From positions 22,212,001-22,276,000 of the forward strand of contig NC_133024.1 in the NCBI RefSeq assembly GCF_048771995.1: a stretch of 64,000 nt of DNA, written 5' to 3'. Below are positions 22,441-34,239 of this stretch, piece after piece. This DNA is from Taeniopygia guttata. Taxonomy: Eukaryota > Chordata > Aves > Passeriformes > Estrildidae. Both the position numbers and the translations under genes were made by a program. Position 1 is the stretch's first letter. Each line of letters opens with the position of its first letter. Below the pieces are notes generated by a model. That model saw only the letters and a list, made by a program, of their open reading frames with translations, searched no databases and had not been told where the DNA came from.

Positions 22441-23465
22441 ACATTTTAGGACATGTAATGATTTGTGCTCACAGTTTGCACATCTGCTCACTAATTCCTG
22501 CTGACCTCACGAATGTAAGTGATCCTGCAGGGATGAAAAATTAGTATTCCAGTAGTAACAGTGTATCTGTTAGGAGCATGTGTAAGTGTCCTCACCCATG
22601 AGCTGACATTTCTTTGAACAATATGCCCTGCAAGCACCTGAAGAGAAAATCCCAACCTTCTTTTGTCAAAGACCTTCCTGTCCCTGTGTAGCAGGCAACA
22701 AATATATCATTGCAACATTGCTTCAAAGTCAGGAAATGTTCTTTTTGTAGTCCACCCTATTAAAAACCTGAGGCACAGACAGGCTGCCAGGGCTTTTCAT
22801 CCAACCAGTCCAAAGGAGCCAGGACAAGAAGCTGCAGATGAAATCTGGACACACTTAAGTCAGTGGAAGTTCTCCTCTTCGCTTCCAAGAGCCAATCTTC
22901 ACTGCATTACTTGTGGAGGGTCAGTCCACACAGTGACTACACCACTCTTCTTGTTTTGAGGGCTGTAAGTTTGCCCTGCTTATTTTGGGTCTGAAACTAT
23001 TCCCTGTGTGACTTTCTCTCAGTCCTCTGCAACACGAAGTTCCATTTAGCTGTAGAGCAGCTGTCAGTGTTAGCACATCTGCTGCTGAAATTAAGGGGGC
23101 AAAAATTCTTTGCCTATTTAAGCAACTATCAGGTCTGGTTGCAATTATTATTTGTGTTGAGATGAAATATGTTATTTATGAAAACTGCTGATTCAATCAA
23201 GTCAAAATAGAGACCAAGAGATGTATATAACAGGATCCTGATTTATATCAAGAAGAAAAGTCACTTCAGCTTTAATTGTGCACATCTCAAGAAAGTGCAC
23301 CAACCTCTAGATTTGGGATGGTACTGGTGTTGTATTTGTTTTCATTAAAAACCTCAAAAGGTCTTGATTTAATTCTAAGGTAATATAAAAGAATCTCTGA
23401 AATAATGAAAATGATTGTGGGATGGGCAGGTGAATGTTCCCATCCAGACTCACTGACAGATTTTC

Positions 23466-23567
23466 TAGTAATGCATTGCTACTTTTTCATGAGAATGAAA
23501 CTAGAAGTAAGATTACAAAAAGCCAAACCATATTTATTAGCTGCAGTCTTACTGAATTGATTTTAAA
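23466..23567. repeat. Copy 1 of a local ~100-bp direct duplication
   Basis: The segment containing AGAAGTAAGATTACAAAAAG and TATTTATTAGCTGCAGTC matches 26807-26909 with roughly eight differences, in the same orientation. The two copies bracket GPR15. Confidence 0.85.
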
Positions 23568-25048
23568 ATAATGAAAGTTGTGGGAGGAAAAAAGCCCAAT
23601 CCAAATTACTTGCCAAGGTCTTTGCAGGTGTCATATCAGAATTGCACTATTTCCACTTTACATAGCAAACCAATTCACTGTAATTCAATTCTTTTAACAT
23701 GGATAAAATAGTCATCCTGTTACATTATTCAAGCCTACCACATTAAATACTTTCAATCACAATAATTTCAGCATAATTCTAAGATATGTAAATGCCAACA
23801 AACAAATAATAAATGTTAACATGGAATAGTAAAAGTTCCTGAGGTAAAGCTGTTCAAGTATAGGTTTCTTTTCTTAAAAAAAAAAAGATTGAAATAATAT
23901 TTACCATGTCATGAAAGTGTCAAATGACCTGCAGTTCACAAGAAAATAAGTTATACTAATTTGGATGAAAATCTGAAAGAATCTGGCAAGTTTTCCTTTG
24001 CTGAATGAGTTACCTCATATATTTTAATTATTTGCTCATGTGGAGCATTCACTGTGGCATTTATACGTGATTCTCCTAAAGCCTGACAATATTTATCAAA
24101 TTGATTTGTTATTTCCAGAAACTAAAGCTTTAGACATGAGACATTGGTGGAGTTCCTTAGTAATTTTTCCAATTCGATCTGGTATTTTGAAGTATTAAAA
24201 AACAAGAAAGAAAGAAACCAGCAGCTCTAACTAGAATGATTTAAAGTCTTGTAGATTGGATGAACTCTGAAGTACACTGAAGGCAGTGACGCTTTAGTTC
24301 TGACTCAAGCAATCAGAAATTTTATCAGGTCCTCAAAAAAAAGTCTTAAAAAGCACAAGTGTGCTTTTGTTGGTCTTGTTTTCTTTAAGAGAAAGTTTAA
24401 AATGCAAGGTTTTGCTTTTCTCCTGGTTTCTTTGCCTTCAAGTTCTGTTTTTTTCTGAAATCCAAGGGGCTAAACACTTAAATTATTACAATTAAAACTA
24501 AAGATTTAATGCTGTATTAAGAAGCTGAGATTTAAAATGCACACAACTCAAGTTGTGACAACTGGTAACACACAAATTCATTAAAATATTGGATTTTTGA
24601 GTTCAAAAAACCTCCAAAATTCCAGAATCGATCAGGTTGGTTTGAGGACATCATGCATTATTTGTGGGCAACCTAGGAACCAAAAAGAAACACCCAGGTT
24701 GCTTTTCTTGCACAGAATAAAAACCTATGTACACATAAGTTCAAAGCTTGTCCCAGAGAGGCCTTGACTGAATCACATGTTCTTTTCTGGAGTTTGAACT
24801 GGGGTTCCAGCATAAGCATTTGTAGCTATTTCTTGGTATGATGGTGTCACATTCACACCATGCATTGTCACAGCTATCACTGTGAAGTAATTCTGTGGTT
24901 AAAGTTTCCATCTATCTGCATTTAAAAGGCAGCAACATCCACCTGAAGCACTGGTTGCATTACACTTGCCTCTGTTGCTTGTTTCTCCTTTTCTTTTCCT
25001 GCTGTCTTTGGGAGAAGAAGTTCCTTCCTTAGCAGTCCCAGCTCGCAG

Positions 25049-26149
25049 TCAGAGGGACACAGAGCGCTTTCTCTTCCTGGTGGCATACTCCCCTGCCACA
25101 AAATTGGATAAGGAATGGCTCAGGTGGGTGTCCAGGGTATCAGAGCTGTTGCTGCTGATTTTCACCTGTGGGCACAGGCACCGGAGCATGGCTCTGCGGA
25201 TGTAGTTGTCAAAGAAAAAGTAAATGAAAGGGTTGGCACAGCTATTGGCAAAAGCAAAAGGGCTGCTCACCTTCATGCCCAGCTGGGCAACTGTGCCAGA
25301 AAAACAGTCGGGCTGCTTTAGGAGTCGTAAAAGGATGGCCATAAGCTTGAAAAGATTGTAAGGAACCCAGGAGACAACAAAAGCTGCCACTACAATGAAG
25401 ACGATCTTGATGGATTTTCTCAGCTTCTTATCATGTTTCCCAGCCTTCTGATAGTGCACACAGAGTCTTTTGGTGATGGAGCAGTAAAAGGTTAAGATAC
25501 TCAACAGTGGGAAGAAGAAGGCTAGGATTAAAAGCATCAGTGACATGATCTGTTTGACTTCTGTCACGGCTGTGTCTGTGCAGTAAGTCTTTCCATATTG
25601 CATCTTCAGTTCTCTGGACAAAAGGGTCGGCACGCCTAAGCAGCAGGATAACAGCCAGACGCAGATGCAGAGTGTTCTGGAATAGAATCTTGTCCTGACC
25701 CGCCGTGCGACAGAGGGGTGCATGATAGCGAGGTAGCGGTCAGCACTCATACAGGTGAGGAGCAGGATGCTGCAGTACATGTTGACTGAGATGACATAGG
25801 AACTAGCTTTGCAGAGGAAAGATCCTACCCTCCAGCTCTCGTCCGACACCTCCATGTCCACCCAGAAAGGCAGCGTGATGAGGAAGATGAAGTCAGATGC
25901 AGCGAGGTTGATGATAAAGATGTCAATCAGCCTCTGGACCCGTCGCTTGAAGACCAAGGCCGCTATCAGGATTGAGTTGCCAACAATGCCCACCAGGAAC
26001 ACGGCACTATAAAGGATAGGCAGGAAAGTAGACATATGTTGCAGGTTCTGGTACTGGCACTGGTCATCGTAGTAGTAGTCGTAGTTGAACGTGACTGTAG
26101 CCATGGACGACAGCGGGGACAGTTCCATTTCTGACCCAGCTGTCCTCAT
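25049..26149 (-). CDS. GPR15: GPR15, class A chemoattractant receptor
   Basis: Intact single-exon seven-helix receptor of 366 residues (human 360). Its ligand in mammals is GPR15LG; it directs T cells to gut and skin and can serve as an HIV/SIV co-receptor in primates. Family text is unmistakable: RRLIDIFIINLAASDFIFL-like TM2 (QRLIDIFIINLAASDFIFL), LPTLLSREL-like ECL2 (VPTLLSREL), and a terminal RKRKRSVSL, the 14-3-3-binding and ER-export tail. DRY is at 137-139, the NPxxY motif (NPFIY) at 306-310, the TM6 motif is SWVP, and the TM3/ECL2 disulfide is C113-C190. The N-terminus has a Tyr/Asp cluster (NYDYYYDD, 22-29) suited to tyrosine sulfation. Met8 has the best start context and Met16 is also possible; the first Met is annotated. 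Confidence 0.97.
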   Translation of the reverse strand: MRTAGSEMELSPLSSMATVTFNYDYYYDDQCQYQNLQHMSTFLPILYSAVFLVGIVGNSILIAALVFKRRVQRLIDIFIINLAASDFIFLITLPFWVDMEVSDESWRVGSFLCKASSYVISVNMYCSILLLTCMSADRYLAIMHPSVARRVRTRFYSRTLCICVWLLSCCLGVPTLLSRELKMQYGKTYCTDTAVTEVKQIMSLMLLILAFFFPLLSILTFYCSITKRLCVHYQKAGKHDKKLRKSIKIVFIVVAAFVVSWVPYNLFKLMAILLRLLKQPDCFSGTVAQLGMKVSSPFAFANSCANPFIYFFFDNYIRRAMLRCLCPQVKISSNSSDTLDTHLSHSLSNFVAGEYATRKRKRSVSL

Positions 26150-26806
26150 CCTTTCTCTGAGGGAGGCTCTGAGCTTCCCCTACCCTCCCCTTCCAGGTCT
26201 TTAAAAATATTTTATCAGTGAGTGGGGAGGAGGGGAAGAGCGGGGAGGAGCAGAAAAGCGGTTTTGTGGGGAGTAATTTGTACACTTTTAACCAATTGCA
26301 TAGGCAACGAACAAGCAACAAAAATATCTGATGAGTCAAACCCCTGCCTTCAGAATAAATGCATTGTGGCTTTTTTAAAAATCAGATTTCGTTTTACTGA
26401 TTCTATTTCGATTTTGCATTTTCCAGCTTCAGGTTTTCCTTTTCTTTCAGGTGGAGGAAAGGTAGGTTATGAGATTCTGTACTTTTCTGTTTGAAGAAAT
26501 GTGAGGTTGTACCAGCTTATAAGAACATTTAGAATAGTGAATTCAGGTGCCCCAACCTTTATCTATATTTCAAAACATTTTGTATAAACTGCTTGTTAGG
26601 GCAAGTTTGACTTTCCCGAGGCTTGGAGATTTTTACTTTACTTGACTCTTTATGATTGTTGCTTTCTGTTTGAAAGTAATTCTCTCATATGAATATATAT
26701 AGGGAGAAATATTTAAAACTCCTATATCCATTCTGCCCTGTAGCTGGTTGTTCTTTATCAGTCCCAGATACAGGGTATAAAACAACAACAACAACAAAGA
26801 ACATTT

Positions 26807-26909
26807 ATAGTAATGCTTTGCTACTTTTTTCATTATAATGAAAGTAGAAGTAAGATTACAAAAAGCCAAAACATATTTATTAGCTGCAGTCTTACTGAAT
26901 TTATTTTAA
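26807..26909. repeat. Copy 2 of the ~100-bp direct duplication
   Basis: Partner of 23466-23567, upstream of GPR15. Similarity stops abruptly on both sides; downstream it passes into an unrelated GC-rich stretch. Confidence 0.85.
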
Positions 26910-27964
26910 ATTGGCTGCTCTTGGCTGCCCGGCCAGTGCCCCCTCCTGCCCTGCAGCCCCATCAATTCCCCTAGACCTGGACTCTCCACACCCAACTTTA
27001 GGAATGTATTAGAAACTTTGAGAACAAAGCTACAATATGCTGTATAGTTTTCCGTCCTTTGAAACGTGACTTGATGCTCCCATCCCCCACACAGCCGCAG
27101 TCCTGGTCTCTAGAGCAGTGGTTTGTTCCTTCTTCTGTCTGCACAGCCTGCATGGCTCTTGAACCGTTCTTATATACAGCACTCACTTGTCTTAATGGGC
27201 TCTGATTTCCTTCATCTTTCATTTGCAGTATCAGTATTGCTCCAGCTGTGACTTACCTTACAGACAGCCCTTTCAGCGTTGCATAAATCAAACAGAAATA
27301 CTCATTTTTAAAACTACTGAATTCATTACAGCTTTGTCAGTGCACACTAATTTGAAACCTACACTATTGGTCTTCATCATCCTTCCTCTCTTCTAAAAAT
27401 GAATTCATTTTCTCCTTCCTCTCCCTTCCACCTGCGTGTTCACAACCAGGCAAGCCTCCAGGATTCTCAAAGCTTTGAAGAAATCGCCTCCTGGTGCATG
27501 CTCCATCCCTGGGCAGACAGATTGCATCTGTACATGTCTCCACATGCAAAGAGCAACTCCAAATTTCATGCTCAGCACGTTAGACCCTCCAGTGCACTCT
27601 GGATGCACTCAGATTCACTCTGCCAGTGCTCAGGTTATGTGCAACAGGTTGCCTGGTAAACTTCCAGGCACCTGGAAAAGCAGAAGCAGCTGTGAAACGA
27701 GTGGCTGCTGGATGGAAGGGTATTTAGCTGGCCACTGGCTCATGTGTAGATATGCTGATATCTAATAAGTACCCACTTAGAGACAGCTGCCTTCCTAGCT
27801 GTAGGTCACTAGTGGACTCCAGCTATGGAATGTGTAAGCACTAAGTTAGTGAGTGTAGTTCAGCCATCACAAACTCTGAAAAAGGACCAAGGGGTATAAA
27901 AACACCCCAGCTAAGATTATTGATTTGTATGTTACATCTGTAAATGTGAACCTGTAATGAATAG

Positions 27965-28443
27965 CAGGCTAAAAATCATCTTCCTGCCATGTCAGAGTGG
28001 GTTGCAAGCATTCACCTTAGAATCATTATATCCTCTTCTAAGCAAGAGGGAGTGACTCTGTTTAATTAGTTCACTCATGAGTCAGAGAAAGAAAACTCCA
28101 TAGATTTGTAAAATGCCTTCTTGTTATTCTAGAAGTAATCTCCTGCACCTGATTGCCTAAAACAAAATTCTTACTTTCAATGAAATGTAGGAGTCTCTTC
28201 TGTGGTGATTTCAGTGAGTAGGTACTGTTGCTGCAAGTCTCTTTCTTTATGAGAGATTTGTCAGTGGTCAGTTATGGTATGGATTTGTGTGCCAGCTTAT
28301 TTCTTCCCTGGCAAAGCTGGGAGAAGGAAGCACAGAACCAAATTCCTAAAACTCTTAAAATCAGGTTGCATTGAGGACATTGCAATTGGCATGCAAGCAA
28401 CATCAAGTGTATACCTACAAGAAAACACAGGCTAAAAATCATC
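27965..28443. mobile_element. Insertion-like segment flanked by 16-bp direct repeats
   Basis: CAGGCTAAAAATCATC occurs at 27965-27980 and again at 28428-28443. The roughly 447 bases between contain a segment (27993-28163) about 93-95% identical to 20879-21047 of the probable LTR. Direct repeats of this length resemble a retroposon target duplication. No poly(A) tail or coding content is seen. The insert's identity is unknown. Confidence 0.4.
27993..28163 (-). mobile_element. Fragment of the same LTR-like repeat
   Basis: GAGTGGGTTGCAAGCATTCA through CTCCTGCACCTGATTGCC matches the probable LTR at 20.88-21.05 kb in the same relative orientation. Only this inner part is present; it is a broken fossil piece. 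The strand follows the LTR reading. Confidence 0.55.
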
Positions 28444-30846
28444 CTCTCACCGTCTGAAATGTACAAAGAATACACTGAGTTTTCAGCCAAGACTTGTGTA
28501 AAAGTGCCCAAGTAGCTTACACTGTACAAAAATGATGGTTGATTAATTCAGTGCAGAGGTGAATTTTGTGTGATCTTTGCTTATTGCTGCTTCCAGGAAT
28601 GTGTTTTAGTTTCGTTTTGTTTTGGTTTCTGTTTTTTTCCAAGAAGTATTCGAGCAGGAGACCAGCTGAAACCTACAGTCAATTCTACACTAGTTCTGCC
28701 TCTCTTGCAAAGGTGGATCTATGTGTTATTTTACTCTGCAGTTCGAAAACAACAGCTTACAAGTAGTTGCAAGCATTAGAAATCAGACACAAATTTCTCT
28801 TCCCTCCATTGCACATTACTTCATACTTCTTAAAATTCACTCCTTCCCTCTCCATCTCAGAGCAAACAAAAAAGCAAGTAACTTAAAAAAGCTTAAAGGC
28901 ATCATAAAGATACGTTTATGTCTGTGTATTCCTGTGTTTGTGGTTCCCCACGATGTTGTCTCCCTTTAGATTAATAGCCTTACTCACTAAAATAAAAAAG
29001 TAAATAGTAAACCTTTTCCAACAGGAACCAACTCTGCTCTACTGAATTTGCTGTGTATATCTTGAATGCTCTAAGTAGATGTAGGGATGTCACTGCATGT
29101 CGACACAGAAGATTTGTGAAGATAATCCAAAGCATTGTTATGAATAATAAAGTTATCTATAGTTATCTGAGTAAAGCAGCAGCAGCCATATTTGTCAGTA
29201 GTCTGGGGTGTTTTTTATGGGATAGTGATTCACTTACGGCATCATGTAGGGTCTTACTCTTCCATAGCTCTTCTTCCTGAGACAGAGCCAAGCTATCAAA
29301 AATACTGAGTACATGGAAATTCCTCTCCTAACAATCCTGCATAGATAGTCCAGAAAGCTCAGGAGGACAGACTCCATCCTCTCCACATCCTAGTCCTATA
29401 TTTCCACAGCATTCTCCTCCTCCCAGGCTTCACCAGATACATGTAAACTATTTTCCCAAAAAAAAATCTGTTCTGAAACAACCAGCTATTGGTTTGGCTC
29501 GGGTGTATGTCCTGCCATTTGGGATACCCATCTTGTCCAGCCCTTGATGCAGTTCTGGAAAAAAAAATGAAGCTTTTGGGTGCTGAGTAGTTTTGAACCT
29601 GAGAACCAGATATTCAGGGCAGGTATTGTGATGGTGGCCCTGCATTTGGCCAGATCTGCTTTAAATTGGGTGTTTCTCTGATGGTTCTGCCTCTCCCAAA
29701 TGCACCTGTGAGATCTGCCAGGTCAGAGTTTGCATCATTCCTCAAATCTTCCTCATATGAATGTGGAGGTATTTCCAACAGCAGCAAGGGAAACGCTTTC
29801 ATGTCTTTGTTCAGGGTTCTGCACTGCCTGTGATACATTAATTGTGGTAGGCAGTCACAATTTGTGGGGAAAATACCTGTGCAGGAAGTGAGCAGTGTTG
29901 CTGATTTTCTTTGTTACACACACCACCTCCCCCTTACAAATTTCTGCAATTGAAGTATTTCAGGTAGCAAGGTATGGGTTTGGTTTTTTGGGTTGTTTAC
30001 TTTTTTGTTCTTTTTTTTTTGGTTGTTGTTGTTGTTTTTTACCCTCTATTTTACTGATAGTTTAAATGTCATTTTATTCCAACTCATACATGCACTTTTA
30101 TATAAGCACAGTCATCTAGATAAAATAAGCTGCGTATCTGTAAATTACTAATAGTGATAAATGTTGAGAAGTACAGAAGTTCATTTGGCTGTAAAATAAA
30201 GTGTAGTAGTTTCTGAATAATTTTACTTTAAAAACCATGTAAGAAACAGACCTAATTTTAAAAAGAAAAAAATCAAAAAACCTGTACTAAATCGGCTGAA
30301 ACTCTCCTATTATTCTGTGGGTAGTTAAAGGCATGTTCAGGGGCAACCACATGAAGGCTGACCAATGGAAGTTTCATCCCTCAACAAATAGGAAAGGGTG
30401 GAACCTATTAAGGTAAAATGTGGCCACTGAGGCAATGCATCAGGATAGACAGAAATAGTTTCATGTTGAAAGCAGCCATCTACAAAATTCAGTGCAGGAA
30501 GAAAATATTTTTGTACACTTAATAATAAAATATTAATTATTGTTTCTTGTAATTTATCTCATCCTTTTTTAATTCATATTTTTGTGGATGTTTTATAATG
30601 TACATTATGTATTGGTGTGGTACGACATGTGTATACTTAAAAAAAAATTACATTATGAGGAGTACCTGCTCAAAAAGTTATTACTGACAAGGTACACGAT
30701 AAAAAGATTTGGAGACCATCGACATAGAGGATGAGTATCATTATAATGCCCCAGTGCTATTCATGGTATTTGGGAGAAGCACATCTAGAAGGTTTTGTGT
30801 CTGTGAAAATTATACTACTGTGTCCTGTGCCAGAATAATACTAAAG

Positions 30847-30867
30847 AAAAAAAAAAAAAAAAAAAAA
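30847..30867. repeat. A-run of about 21 bases
   Basis: A simple A tract in gene-free DNA. It could be the tail of a retroposed transcript, but no source sequence is recognised 5' of it. Confidence 0.6.
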
Positions 30868-33440
30868 GCAGAAATAAAACCAGGCAATCTGCATAGAGAA
30901 ATCTGAGGGGAAGCAAAAGGATTTTCTGCTCACTCAGGCTGTGTAAAATGCTCACAGATGGTACCTAAAACTAAGACTGCCCTTTTTATTATTGCAAAGA
31001 GAATATTTGTTGTGGGAGGTGGCATCTTGTAAATTAACTAGTAGTTTTGGAAAAAACAGGCAGACTTTTGGATACCTTTTTCAGGTCTGAATCAATAACT
31101 CCTGATGTGAATCTATGTGATCTTCATGTGATCTATGAAGAAGGTTTTGTTCTTTTTTTGTCTTATATCAGCTTCATTTAATACAGACAGTGCCACCTCC
31201 TACAAAGGTTTACTTATTTCCTTAGACTGTGAGAGCTAAAATTACAGACATTTTGCACTAAACAATTTAATTATTTTTTTGCAATGTATTGGGGTTTTGG
31301 TTTTGTTTGTTTTGTTTGTAGCACTCTGATGTTAAACTCTCTGTCAGTGCCTGAGAAGTTAGTAATGCTCGTGATCCAGGTCTGCTAGCAAAGAAACTTT
31401 TGCAAAAAGCAGGAACAGCGTTTATGCTCTAGCCCTCAGCATTATTCCCTTTGTGCTTTCCTGTGCACAGTGAACCAAACTTTTACTTTTAAACCTTCCC
31501 AATTGATCCTGTTCTATAACTAAACTGATCAACCAGCAGTTCTGCTGAGGCACACTGAGGAGGTGTGAAAGGGAGAGAAAAAAGAAAAAAGATCATTGTT
31601 GGCAAGGAATGACCCCATGCATTCACTTGTAATGTTTTTATTGGCTTACTCTTAGTACATAGAAGGGTATTTTTCCAGCAAGAAAACATCCAGGCGAAGT
31701 CTGTAGAGAGTATTTGATTATAAGTAAATGAAATGAAAATGCATCTCTTTGCTCTGGATGCTTTTGGGCAGCTACACATGTCACATTGATCAGGGCAGAT
31801 TAGGAAAAAGAAGAGGTCACTGTTGCCTAATTTAATAATGGAAGTAGCAATGGCTGCAAAGTTTTACAGAATTGATTTTCATTTTTAAGAAATTAGATCT
31901 TTTAGGAGAAAAACTGAAGATGTGCCAGTGTTAGATAATTCACTGCACTTTACAATAATTGGTTCAGATTCTGCTTTTACCATGGCTTAGAATACACAGG
32001 GCTTTTGTTGACTTTTTTTTTCTTTTAATGTTTTCAGCTTCAACCTTTGATAGCTTTTCTGGGTATACAGAAAAAAGTTCCTGATTTTTTTTTTCCCTGT
32101 TGCTACAACAGATATTTTATAGTCTTGCAAGTCCCTAGTTCAATAAATTAACTCCCCAAAATAAACTCCTCTTCTATAAATAAAATCGACTGACTTTCTG
32201 TGATATATTTAATTGAGAGAGGTTTTCTAATTGCTCAGTGATTTTCATATCCCTTTTTAGGTTTATCTCTACTTTTTCAACATATCAATATTAGGCATGC
32301 AGCCAGCAGCGATTCTAGATGTGAGACCACGTCTTTCCTCCTTGTTATTTCTCAGTTTGTACATCTGAGGTTCCAGGAAAGTTGGGGGTTTTTTGGGGGG
32401 GGCCATGTCTTGGCAGTTGATACTTCACTAATATTTTTCCTTTTCATTTTTCATTTCCGAGGATAAACTCTTATGTCAAGTAAGTATAGCCTCCAGTCTT
32501 TGCTTTTAAATTAATGAGCTCATCAATGACCTTATTGAAATACATGTTTGCTTGCCCCAGCTGCGACATGATCAGGTCACCCTGTCCCAGTGCCTTCTCT
32601 ATGCCATTATTTACCCTTCCCTCGTGTCATCTGTGAGGTTTATCAGCAATACTCTGCTTTCTTCCAGGCCACCGATAAAGATGTCAAGTATTTTAGAGTC
32701 CAGAATAAATCCCAAGCAGACCCCAAAATATGCCTTCGTAGACAGTTGCATTATGAGGTGAGACAGCTTCATGTTCCAGAAAGTTGGTCATATAGACATA
32801 AATTTCTTAAATTAAATGTAATTTCTGATTTTTTTAAATTAAAAAATTAATGTTGCCTCAAACTCAAGAAGTTTCTTCTATGACTGCTTTCACCTTTGCA
32901 TCCTAGTTTCTGACCTGGCTGCAAAAATGCACCCTGGCTGTTTGGCAGAGGAATCGATCGGGATAGTTCCCCAGAAGTCCTCAGAGATGTGAAAGCCTCA
33001 GATGTTTCTGGGTTTCTTTCTGAGCATTTGCTTGTTTGGAGTTTTGTAAAACCAAGACTGGGTGGGCTGGTCTCTCAGCCACAGGAGTTGCTAACCACTT
33101 CTAAGAATCTTCTCATAATTTCCATGGTTTTGTGTACCAGAGATGGGGGGAAACAGCCAGTTTGGGGCATGGAGCCAGTGTTGCTAATGTTTCTTTTTAA
33201 CACCAATTTTTGCAATTTTTCCTGAATTATTTTTTCCCCCTTACTTGGTGTTTTCTCGAGTCATTCAGCCAGGCTGTCATGTCACCACTTTTTACAAGCA
33301 ATCAAGAGAAACAGAAAGAACTAGAAAGGAGGGTGTAGCCGGGCGAGGATCAGCCGCTGCTGCCAGGTGAACAGTGACAGGAGAGGACACAATGCCAGGG
33401 AGGTTCAGGCTGGCTACAAGCAGGAGTTTCTCCGTGCAAA

Positions 33441-34238
33441 GGATGAGGAGCCATGGGAAGGGTGAGGAGCCATCGGGAAAGGTGAGGAGCCATCGGGAAA
33501 GGTGAGGAGCTATCGGGAAAGGTGAAGAGTCATGGAAGGGTGAAGGAGCCATGGGAAAGGTGAGGAGCCATTGGAAAGGTAAGGAGCCATGGGAAGGGTG
33601 AAGGAGCCATCGGGAAAGGTGAGGTGCCATGGGAAGGGTGAGGAGCCATGGGAAGGGTGAGGAGCCATGGGAAGGGTGAGAAGCCATTGGAAAGGTAAGG
33701 AGACATGGGAAGGGTGAAGGAGCCATTGGAAGGGTGAGGAGCCATTGGAAGGGTGAGGAGCCATTGGAAAGGTGAGGAGCCATGGGAAGGGTGAGGAGCC
33801 ATCGGGAAAGGTGAGGAGCCATCAGGAAGGGTGAGAAGCAATGGGAGAGGTGAGGAGCCATTGGAAAGGTAAGGAGCCATTGGAAGGGTGAGGAGCCATT
33901 GGAAGGGTGAGGAGCTATTGGAAAGGTGAGGAGCCATTGAGAAAGGTGAGGAGCCATGGGAAGGGTGAGGAGCCATGGGAAGGGTGAGGAGCCATTGGAA
34001 GGGTGAGGCGCCATCGGGAAAGGTAAGGAGCCATCGGGAAAGGTGAGGAGCCATTGGAAAGGTGAGGAGCCATGGGAAGGGTGAGGAGCCATGGGAAGGG
34101 TGAGCAGCCATTGGGAAAGGTGAGGAGCCATGGGAAGGGTGAGGAGCCATTGGAAGGGTGAGGAGCCATGGGAAGGGTGAGGAGCCATTGGGAAAGGTGA
34201 GGAGCCATGGGAAGGGTGAGGAGCCACGGGAAGAGCGG
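33441..34238. repeat. 19/20-bp minisatellite array (~40 copies)
   Basis: About 800 bases of a unit of the form GGAGCCATGGGAAGGGTGA, alternating with variants carrying CCATTGG or CCATCGGG. It is strongly purine-biased on the + strand. It runs straight into the CpG island of the CLDND1 promoter. Long minus-strand ORFs across it (up to 311 residues with MAPHPS/LLTLP repeats) are repeat artefacts. Confidence 0.97.
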
Positions 34239-34239
34239 C

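Larger units (their letters stand above)
21450..25040. other. Intergenic region 3' of GPR15
   Basis: AT-rich. It probably includes the GPR15 3' UTR on minus: AATAAA on that strand occurs near 23.53 kb inside a segment that recurs at 26.8 kb. Otherwise only the CR1 remnant is recognisable. Confidence 0.5.
26150..33330. other. Intergenic region GPR15-CLDND1
   Basis: Divergent spacer. Just upstream of GPR15 (minus direction) lies an AT-rich GATAAAATA near 26.21 kb that could serve as its TATA element. Elsewhere are T-rich tracts (30.0 kb), an A-run (30847-30867) and the repeats listed separately. No further exon is supported. Confidence 0.5.

Noticed and set aside
33292-34227. 311-residue minus-strand ORF of MAPHPS/SSPF repeats
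   Set aside because: It is a by-product of the stop-poor 19/20-bp minisatellite. Other frames are equally open and there is no domain.
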